Shown: one piece after another, positions 1 to 5,714 of the stretch
Numbering within the stretch: the stretch's first letter is position 1
How the letters are laid out: every line of letters begins with the position of its first letter
From: Woeseia sp.
GTDB lineage: Bacteria; Pseudomonadota; Gammaproteobacteria; Steroidobacterales; Woeseiaceae
Direction: 5' to 3'
DNA: 6,375 bases
Assembly: GCA_018701055.1 (NCBI GenBank)
Contig: JABIUH010000396.1
Span: 1-6,375, forward strand
Position numbers and translations under genes: made by a program
The notes under the pieces: model-generated
What the model was told of the DNA's origin: nothing
What the model saw: the letters and a program-made list of their open reading frames with translations, nothing else
The model's database searches: none

Positions 1-511
1 CCGGCGCGTACTGGTAGAAATGACCGAAACCGCCGCCAAGGAAAGGCGCACTTCCGGCCTGCCAGAAAAACCACGATAGGCACTCAGCACGCTTGTTCGG
101 ATCTTTCGGTATCAATGCATCAAATTTCTCTGCCAGATAAAAAAGAATGGCGCTTGATTCGAAGATACGCGTGGGCGGAATCGTACTGTTATCCATCATC
201 GCAGGAATCTTGGAATTCGGATTGACTTCGACGAAGCCACTCCCAAACTGGTCGCCATCGTCGATTTTGATGAGGTGAGCGTCGTACTCCGCAGCTTCGT
301 GACCGAGGGCTAACAGCTCCTCCAGCATTACGGTAACTTTTACGCCGTTCGGCGTTGCGAGCGAGTAGATCTGCAAAGGATGCCGCCCGGTAGGTAGTGG
401 TTGCTCATGTGTCGCACCGGCGACTGGACGGTTCAATCCGGCCCATTTTCCGCCATTTTCCTTTTCCCACTTCCAGACTTTAGCCGGTGTATATGCTGTT
501 TCGTAGATCAA
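1..511 (-). CDS. yghU: YghU-like Nu-class glutathione S-transferase, N-terminal part (3' end outside window)
   Basis: Reading leftward from 511 gives 170 codons that closely resemble the first part of E. coli YghU, a Nu-class glutathione S-transferase with disulfide-bond reductase and hydroperoxide-reducing activity on glutathione. Visible landmarks are the N-terminal PAKVWKWE segment (residues 9-16), the RPVAGATHE segment (28-36) and the Nu-class TPNG motif (53-56), whose Thr and Asn lie at the glutathione thiol site. Next come the NPNSKIPA loop with the cis-proline (97-104), the FESS glutathione-gamma-glutamyl site (117-120) and FLGGGFGHFY (157-166) at the start of the helical domain. YghU is 288 residues, so roughly 120 are missing beyond the left edge. 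An in-frame TAG lies 21 bases upstream and there is no ATG near the homologous N-terminus. TTG at 509-511, preceded by AGTAGG (521-526) with a 9-base gap, is therefore the best start. The protein is probably cytosolic, and no partner gene is visible. Confidence 0.9.
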   Translation of the reverse strand, partial: MIYETAYTPAKVWKWEKENGGKWAGLNRPVAGATHEQPLPTGRHPLQIYSLATPNGVKVTVMLEELLALGHEAAEYDAHLIKIDDGDQFGSGFVEVNPNSKIPAMMDNSTIPPTRIFESSAILFYLAEKFDALIPKDPNKRAECLSWFFWQAGSAPFLGGGFGHFYQYAP

Positions 512-548
512 ATATTTATACCTACTTCGCTAATGTAAAGTCACACAA

Positions 549-570
549 GGCCACACGAAATTGAGTGGCC
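549..570. repeat. Inverted repeat GGCCAC-N10-GTGGCC upstream of the GST gene
   Basis: Two perfect 6-base arms (549-554 and 565-570) flank a 10-base spacer, 38 to 59 bases upstream of the GST start. That is a usual place for a regulator binding site or a 5' leader hairpin. There is no T-run after it on either strand, so it does not look like a terminator. Which factor might bind is unknown, and a 6-base dyad can occur by chance. Confidence 0.3.
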
Positions 571-737
571 GTGATTGCTACTCTGACTATTCGGATGATA
601 TCCCTGATAGCCAGAATAGAAATACGTTCGGCTGTCAACTTAACCTGAGCAGCTAGTGTCGCATGAAATGTGTGCGTATTCCGTAGGCGGCGGCAGTGAA
701 ACTTTTGAACCTATTTAAAACGCCGATTGTGTATATC

Positions 738-776
738 TCACCGGTGACCGAGACGACGTCACATCGGTTCATGTGA
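738..776. repeat. Pair of short dyads: TCACCGGTGA and TCACAT-N6-ATGTGA
   Basis: A perfect 10-base palindrome (738-747) is followed 11 bases later by a perfect inverted repeat with arms at 759-764 and 771-776. The half-sites share the TCAC/GTGA element, so the pair could be two copies of an operator. The half-sites point the opposite way from the CRP consensus (TGTGA-N6-TCACA). The nearest real gene start, that of the GST, is more than 220 bases away, so the role is unclear. Confidence 0.25.
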
Positions 777-1262
777 TATGACTTAAAAATTCAATATTTT
801 TGGGTTTTTCAATAAAAACTGTCGTAAATTTTAGATTAATTGGGTGCGCAAAGAGTCCCTATTCGATTAGAATTTTCCAGCATCAGGTGAAAGTTAATCT
901 AAGCATGAAAGAAATGAAAATATGTTTAAAAGCCAAACCATTGAGACGGCAGTCGGAGGTTGCTATCAGTCCGCCGTGGGCGCGCTTGCCCCGCAACAAA
1001 TTAGGCGCCTCGACAGACGAGTACGAAGTTGAATCGACATTTACATCAAATGTACGCGGTAAGAGCGAGAGTATTGGCTAGGCAAAAACGTACTAGTTTC
1101 CGCTTACAGCGATTAGTACGAAGAGACTATTCTATACCTCGAAATAATTGAAGAAGAGGGTCCCAATGGTGGCGTAGTATCGGAATTCGATCCATACGAC
1201 AGCACCGTTTTGTTAAAGGCAGACCTTTTCAAATCGAAAAGAAAATCGACTGAGTAAGTCGT

Positions 1263-2891
1263 CTATTTCTCGTTGTAGGCAATAAATGCACCCGGCCTTC
1301 GGTCAGTCAATTGCCCGTCGCTTACAACGCTAACGCCGTTAACGATGACTGTATCGAATCCCTCGCTGTAGTTGTGTGGATCAGTGAATGTCGCTTTATC
1401 GACGACGCGTTCTGGATCGAACAACACCAGGTCGGCGACGAATCCGGGACGCACAATGCCGCGATCCTGGAAGCCGAAGGTTCGGGCTGGTAGTGATGTC
1501 ATGCGTCGTATCGCGTCTTCCAGCGTGAGTACGCCGCGCTCGCGAACATAGTCAGCCAAAACACGGGCATTGGTTCCATAGGATCTGGGGTGAGGATGAC
1601 CGCGTCCAGGCGTGATGACGCCGCCATCGCTAGCGATGGCCGCGTTGGGGTAGCGCAAGATGGTGTCTACGTCGTCAGTGCTCATGTAGTGATAGACCAT
1701 CGCACCGCCTTGACTGTTGCCCGCTGCGCCGCCCTCGATCATCATTTCCAATATGGTGTCTATTTCGTTGTCGATCGTGGCGTCGCGTCCGAGTGATTGG
1801 TTGATCTCGCTAATCGTCATGCCGTTCAATTCGGGATTTGGCGAATATTGTGCGACAGTCGCGAACGAGTAATCCGGATAACCGCCGTCGGCCAGCATTT
1901 CAAGCATGCTCGTAACGATGCGGGTCCTTGTTGCAGGGTCGTTAATTCGTTCGGCGACAGCTTCTGCGCCACCAGCGACTGCCCAGCGCGGTAGGTTAAC
2001 GCCAAGATTTGTGCTGGCCCGTTCATAGGGATATGCATCGATCACAACATCGATACCATTCCTTCGATGTTCTTCCACCAGAGCGACGGCGTCCCCGATT
2101 GTCCCCCAACGCGTACGCCCCTTAACTTTGAAATGCGAAACTTGCACCGGCATGTCCGCTTCCTGCCCGATGAAGACTGCTTCATTGACAGACTCATGCA
2201 ATTTAGCGCCCTGTTCACGTATGTGACTTGAATAGACACCGCCGTAAGCTGACGCAACTTTGGCCAGGCTTACGACCTCATCTGTTTTTGCGTAGGTCCC
2301 CGGTACATATAAGAGCCCGGTGGAGAATCCAACCGCGCCTTCCTGCATCGCTTTTTCAACCAATGCTTGCATGGCTTCAAGTTCCGCGGGTGTGGGCGCG
2401 CGATCGTCGGACCCCATCACTTGCTGACGAATTGAATTGTGGCCAATCAGTGTTGCCACGTTGATGCCGAGCATATCGAGCCGGCTACGATAGGCGGCGA
2501 GATCGGTTTCAGATGATCCACAATTTCCGGTGATGATCGTCGTGACACCATCTAGCAAAAAGTTGTCGGCGCGCGGAATGCCTTCCAGGCCATCCCGATT
2601 ATCTGATGATTCGACATGTGTATGTACATCAATAAAGCCTGGCGCAAGCACGCGACCGGCGGCATCGATAACGTTTGTTGCTTCAATATCCAGCGTTGGG
2701 CCCATTGCCAGGATCCGTCCATCGCGAATCGCGACGTCGCCGCGAGTCCACGGGCTGCCGGTACCGTCGACTATGTGGGCGTTGCGGATGATTAAATCTG
2801 CCACGCCCGATTCTGTCTGAGCGGAATTTTCGCAGCTAGTAATCAACGTCCCACAAGCTACAAGTGCTAACAGTTTCATTGCCATTTTCAT
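1263..2891 (-). CDS. N-acyl-D-amino-acid deacylase family lipoprotein (amidohydrolase)
   Basis: This 542-residue protein belongs to the D-aminoacylase branch of the metal-dependent amidohydrolases, which cleave N-acyl groups from D-amino acids. A lipoprotein signal peptide opens the chain, with lipobox ITSC and acylated Cys20. The +2 residue is Glu, not the Asp retention signal, so outer-membrane anchoring with a periplasmic enzyme is likely. Metal-site landmarks are all present: HTH (His90, His92), the bridging cysteine in GNCG (Cys124), His223 in SSHIREQG, His253 in QVSHFK and Asp422 in IASDGG. HPHPRSYGT (432-440) and PGFVADLVLFDP (482-493) are also typical of the family. The start lies 2 bases after the stop of the upstream gene, so the two are very likely cotranscribed and perhaps translationally coupled. 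No strong Shine-Dalgarno sequence is visible. Met3 and Met5 are alternative starts, and Met5 would give a textbook short signal peptide. The exact substrate is not evident, and some relatives act on N-acyl-D-Glu or D-Asp. The family call is secure; the substrate is not. Confidence 0.9.
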   Translation of the reverse strand: MKMAMKLLALVACGTLITSCENSAQTESGVADLIIRNAHIVDGTGSPWTRGDVAIRDGRILAMGPTLDIEATNVIDAAGRVLAPGFIDVHTHVESSDNRDGLEGIPRADNFLLDGVTTIITGNCGSSETDLAAYRSRLDMLGINVATLIGHNSIRQQVMGSDDRAPTPAELEAMQALVEKAMQEGAVGFSTGLLYVPGTYAKTDEVVSLAKVASAYGGVYSSHIREQGAKLHESVNEAVFIGQEADMPVQVSHFKVKGRTRWGTIGDAVALVEEHRRNGIDVVIDAYPYERASTNLGVNLPRWAVAGGAEAVAERINDPATRTRIVTSMLEMLADGGYPDYSFATVAQYSPNPELNGMTISEINQSLGRDATIDNEIDTILEMMIEGGAAGNSQGGAMVYHYMSTDDVDTILRYPNAAIASDGGVITPGRGHPHPRSYGTNARVLADYVRERGVLTLEDAIRRMTSLPARTFGFQDRGIVRPGFVADLVLFDPERVVDKATFTDPHNYSEGFDTVIVNGVSVVSDGQLTDRRPGAFIAYNEK

Positions 2892-2893
2892 AA

Positions 2894-4852
2894 TCAGTTT
2901 CTTTGGCCCTTCAGGGCCTGTTGGAGCTTAACTTCAGCATCCGCCATGTCTGGTTTGAGCGTTAAGCATTTTCGCAGACTTGTGGCGGCTTCCTCATAGT
3001 GACGCAATTGCAGCAACGCCGTGCCAAGATTGTAGTGTACTTCAGCGAACGAAGGTTGAATTACCAGTGCTTGCCCGAAGCATCTTATCGCATCTTCGAT
3101 ACGCCGCAACTTTATATAGACGCTGCCGAGATTATTGTAGACGCGTGGGTTATTCGGATCCAGTTTGAGTGATGCATGGAATTGTAGAGCAGCTTCGTCG
3201 GGCTTTTGCTGGTCTTTGAGTGCGAGACCTAGATTTGCGTGAGCCTGTGCGTCGTCGGGTTTCTCGGCAAGTGCGATCTTGATGAATGTCACGGCCTCTT
3301 CAAATCGCTTGGTGTCCAGACACAGTAAACCGAGAAGATTATTCGCAACAATGTGCCGACTATCCTGGTGTAGGACCTGTCGGTATTGCGATTCGGCCTT
3401 GCCTAATTGTCCTGCCTGGTGGAGTTGATAGCCCTGCGCAACCATTGCATTCAAGGTCGCGGGATCTGCCTGTCTGCTTGCTCCTTCTCCCGTTTGATCT
3501 GGTGCCAAGACGGAAGACTCGGATTTACCGGCGTGGTTGGGCATCCAGTCGATGATGAGATGGATGCGATCCTCGTAGCCGCGATTTTCAACCGCATGAT
3601 CAAGGCCATTGTTAATTTCCCATAGTTCGCCGACCTGCATATTCTTTTCTTCGCCACCCACAAAGAATACGACGCCATCATTGGTGACAATGGGTATATG
3701 AACGCGGTGACAATTCAACAATGAAAACCCTGCATCTGTGTGATGCGGAATTTTTCCACCGGCACGAAGTTTAGCCAAGAGGACGCGTAGGACGAAGCCA
3801 TTGTCCTGATAGTAGTCCGTTATGTAGTCGATTACCGGCTGCAGCTCGTCTTGCAATTCGGTATAGAGCTCACGGTAATCGGGCTTCTCATATTTGAAGT
3901 CTTCGAAATGTACCAGCAACAGTGCCTGTGTATCTCTATGTACATCGAATAGACGTTCGCGTTCGGACTCATGCCATTTAGCATTAGGAAATTGGTCAAC
4001 GCGCGTCTTTAGCTTGTCGATGTCGATACTTTCTTTTAGCTGCAGATAATTTTTTTCACGACCAATAAGTTTTCGAAAACCTTGTTCGACGCTTCCGCCT
4101 GTATCGAGCGGAAATTCATAGGACGTATCGGCGGGCTTGACTGAATCGAAGGCATAGACGAATCGTTCGGTAATCGCTTTCTCTCTGTCGCCTACGAGAG
4201 ATTTTAGTTCGTCATCATAGTAGTGAGAGTAATGGCTGTGTCGTGAAGTGTTCTTTCGATCACGACTGCTAAATTCAGCTTCCATCGCGTCTACTTCAGC
4301 GACTGACAGATTTTTCATGATCCGTAGAAAGTCGTCTTGTAAGTTTTCAAAGCGACCCACTAAGGTTTTCGCGTCATTCTCAATGCCACACATTCTGTCG
4401 AACAACCAGCTGTAATAACCGGTTTCGCTATCAGAGAGTTGCCGAATGCATTTTTTGGTGAGCCCTACGCCGCGATTGTCATCGAGTGAATCGGGCAAGA
4501 TGCCAATGAGACTTTCTCGGTGTTCCTGGCTCGCCTGACGGTTGGACCCAAGTTGGACCAGGTTAGTAATTGTGGTTTTGAAATTAGCTCGACCTTCAGC
4601 GGACACTATATTGAACAATTCATTGCGAATGGTGGCTTGGCGATTAAACGCATACCAGGATACGTACCAATCCCAAGGGTTGCGGACAATGCCGATTACG
4701 GGCAGGTCGGTTGATGCCGGTGGAATATGACTTCTCGGATAGTGGTAGCCAACGACGCGACTGTTGGCAACGCTGCTGGTGATGATGTCATTGAGCGTCT
4801 GGCCACCAGTTTTGTGCATGTGAATGAACACGAAGCGTTGGGTAATGATCAT
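2894..4852 (-). CDS. Three-domain protein: sulfotransferase, Asp/Asn beta-hydroxylase-like, TPR repeats
   Basis: This 652-residue protein combines three modules. Residues 1 to about 238 resemble a PAPS-dependent sulfotransferase. They carry the 5'-phosphosulfate loop HKTGGQTL (13-20), the 3'-phosphate strand GIVRNPWDWYVSWY (54-67), GRFENL (166-171) and a late HSHYSHYYDDELKSLV segment (205-220). Residues about 268-438 resemble the aspartyl/asparaginyl beta-hydroxylase fold: HRDTQ (305-309), iron ligands His371 and Asp373 in PHHTDAG, Arg383 in CHRVHIPIV, distal His419, and Arg429 as candidate 2-oxoglutarate anchor in EDRIHLIID. After a polar linker (about 439-465), five TPR units of 34 residues follow at about 467-636. 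TPRs usually bind peptides or proteins. The chain has no signal peptide or membrane segment, so it is likely cytosolic. The start sits just ahead of the P-loop, as expected, and an in-frame stop lies 45 bases upstream with no other ATG between. Upstream AAGAG is a weak ribosome site. It is the first gene of an operon with the deacylase. The role is inferred: hydroxylation and sulfation of one substrate by one polypeptide. Confidence 0.85.
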   Translation of the reverse strand: MIITQRFVFIHMHKTGGQTLNDIITSSVANSRVVGYHYPRSHIPPASTDLPVIGIVRNPWDWYVSWYAFNRQATIRNELFNIVSAEGRANFKTTITNLVQLGSNRQASQEHRESLIGILPDSLDDNRGVGLTKKCIRQLSDSETGYYSWLFDRMCGIENDAKTLVGRFENLQDDFLRIMKNLSVAEVDAMEAEFSSRDRKNTSRHSHYSHYYDDELKSLVGDREKAITERFVYAFDSVKPADTSYEFPLDTGGSVEQGFRKLIGREKNYLQLKESIDIDKLKTRVDQFPNAKWHESERERLFDVHRDTQALLLVHFEDFKYEKPDYRELYTELQDELQPVIDYITDYYQDNGFVLRVLLAKLRAGGKIPHHTDAGFSLLNCHRVHIPIVTNDGVVFFVGGEEKNMQVGELWEINNGLDHAVENRGYEDRIHLIIDWMPNHAGKSESSVLAPDQTGEGASRQADPATLNAMVAQGYQLHQAGQLGKAESQYRQVLHQDSRHIVANNLLGLLCLDTKRFEEAVTFIKIALAEKPDDAQAHANLGLALKDQQKPDEAALQFHASLKLDPNNPRVYNNLGSVYIKLRRIEDAIRCFGQALVIQPSFAEVHYNLGTALLQLRHYEEAATSLRKCLTLKPDMADAEVKLQQALKGQRN

Positions 4853-4934
4853 CGGTGGGCAGAGACTCTTGCTTGGATTAGTCGGGCGAGTTCCAGTTTA
4901 GTACAGCAATTCGGTTTTCGCTGCATCCTTTGAG

Positions 4935-4964
4935 TTAACTGCCCGCCACAACTCGTGCGATAAT
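4935..4964 (+). promoter_or_regulatory. Candidate sigma70-type promoter for the stand-alone hydroxylase
   Basis: TTAACT (4935-4940) lies 18 bases before GATAAT (4959-4964), which is preceded by TG one base away (TGC at 4956-4958), giving an extended -10 element. Transcription would start near 4971, leaving a leader of about 55 bases. The -10 is good and the -35 is mediocre. The 173-base gap between the divergent starts must also hold the leftward operon's promoter, but I found no comparable match on the minus strand. Confidence 0.4.
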
Positions 4965-5014
4965 GGAGCAGCAGTTACCTAATAATACTAATCAAGAGCT
5001 TCCCAGAAACCTAT

Positions 5015-5019
5015 AAGAG
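5015..5019 (+). promoter_or_regulatory. Ribosome binding site supporting the start at 5026
   Basis: AAGAG ends 6 bases before ATG 5026-5028. This is a moderate Shine-Dalgarno match with good spacing. It supports this ATG over a start inside the homologous hydroxylase N-terminus. Confidence 0.5.
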
Positions 5020-5025
5020 CGTTGA

Positions 5026-5703
5026 ATGAATTTCCCTGGCAATTTTTTGCACATCGCGGATGTTGATACGTGGGCGTTGAAGCAGCTATTGCTCGGCCTT
5101 GACGATGAGCAGTGGCAAAGTGAGGCATTTCGTCAGCAGCGCTACGAAGTGCACCGTGATACGCAAACCATCAATCTTGTTTTCGATCCGGACTTTCGTC
5201 ATACCCATCCGACTAAGTTGCCTATGTTGCGTATTTTTGAGGATTCGCTGCTACCTGTGCTGAGCGGGATCGCGGGTCACTATGACCTTTCGGAGAAAGG
5301 GCAGGCGCTCGGTCAAAGTCATGGCAGAGGGTATTTTGTACGCGCCAACCTGGTTAAGTTGAAAGTAGGTGGTGAGATCCCTGCGCACGCGGATGGGAAT
5401 TTCTCGTTGGCGCATTCTCACCGAATACATTTACCCATAGTCACCAACGAATACGTCAAGTTTACGGTCGGTGGCGAAGAAGCGTATTTGCCGGATGGCG
5501 CGCTGTACGAGATCAACAATCGGCGCAAACATCATGTAGTCAACTCTGGACCAGAGGACCGTGTTCACTTGATTGTGGATTACGTGTTGCCTGGAGAGAA
5601 GTGCTGTTGTGGCGACAAGCTACATCCAGAAACCGCTTGTAACCCACAGGCGTGCATGTTCACCGATCAATTCAAAATCCCATGTACCTGTATGCCGGAA
5701 TAA
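5026..5703 (+). CDS. Aspartyl/asparaginyl beta-hydroxylase-like 2-oxoglutarate/Fe(II) oxygenase with Cys-rich tail
   Basis: This 225-residue protein aligns over most of its length with the central domain of the divergent three-domain protein. Shared landmarks are an initial NFLHIADVD-like strand (6-14), a Trp near 30, EVHRDTQ (41-47), iron ligands His121 and Asp123 in PAHADGNF, Arg133 in SHRIHLPIVTN, VGGEE (148-152), YEINN (161-165), a distal His169 or His170 and Arg179 in EDRVHLIVDY. The HxD...H triad is complete, unlike human AspH, where glycine replaces the Asp ligand, so an active oxygenase is expected. The family contains peptidyl Asp/Asn hydroxylases, free amino-acid and nonribosomal-peptide hydroxylases and the lipid A hydroxylase LpxO, so the substrate cannot be read from the fold. 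After the domain, residues 193-222 hold seven cysteines (193, 194, 195, 205, 210, 220, 222), which suggests a metal site or a redox-active or regulatory appendix. There is no signal peptide. It is transcribed away from the three-domain gene and converges on the sulfotransferase gene 11 bases downstream. Confidence 0.85.
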   Translation: MNFPGNFLHIADVDTWALKQLLLGLDDEQWQSEAFRQQRYEVHRDTQTINLVFDPDFRHTHPTKLPMLRIFEDSLLPVLSGIAGHYDLSEKGQALGQSHGRGYFVRANLVKLKVGGEIPAHADGNFSLAHSHRIHLPIVTNEYVKFTVGGEEAYLPDGALYEINNRRKHHVVNSGPEDRVHLIVDYVLPGEKCCCGDKLHPETACNPQACMFTDQFKIPCTCMPE

Positions 5704-5714
5704 CCCTTAGGTCG

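Larger units (their letters stand above)
512..1262. other. Long intergenic region without a convincing gene
   Basis: About 750 bases separate the GST start from the stop of the deacylase gene. The stretch from about 775 to 935 is strongly AT-rich. Reading frames here are short and unlike known families. One runs from ATG 905 to a stop at 1079-1081 (58 codons), or from TTG 800, with no well-placed ribosome binding site. Another starts at ATG 922 and stops at 1032. That same frame reopens before the TAA at 1255-1257 and reads an acidic segment (EIIEEEGPNGG) followed by FDPYDSTVLLKADLFKSKRK, with in-frame stops between the two parts. This could be a decayed gene or chance. No tRNA-like fold, terminator with a U-tract or insertion-sequence end was seen. 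Confidence 0.6.

Noticed and set aside
613..638. Minus-strand promoter for the GST, with TTGACA at 633-638
   Set aside because: The -35 is perfect, but the best -10 (TATTCT at 613-618) is only 14 bases away and poorly matched. At normal spacing there is no -10-like sequence.
759..776. CRP-like site
   Set aside because: The half-sites are in the reverse order (TCACAT...ATGTGA) compared with TGTGA-N6-TCACA, and no promoter is near it.
804..819. Inverted repeat GTTTTT-caat-AAAAAC
   Set aside because: It is almost pure A/T in an AT-rich stretch, so chance is likely and the hairpin would be unstable.
800..1081. Open frame of 93 codons from TTG (58 codons from ATG 905)
   Set aside because: It has no recognisable family, no well-spaced ribosome binding site, and a composition unlike the real genes here. 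It is not listed as a gene.
1215..1228. Hairpin AAAGG-CAGA-CCTTT downstream of the deacylase gene
   Set aside because: The stem is only 5 base pairs, weak, and has no T-run after it on the minus strand, so it is not called a terminator.
2530..2820. Open frame of 96 codons on the plus strand inside the deacylase gene
   Set aside because: It lies antisense to a well-supported enzyme with intact catalytic motifs and is a by-product of that gene's codon use.
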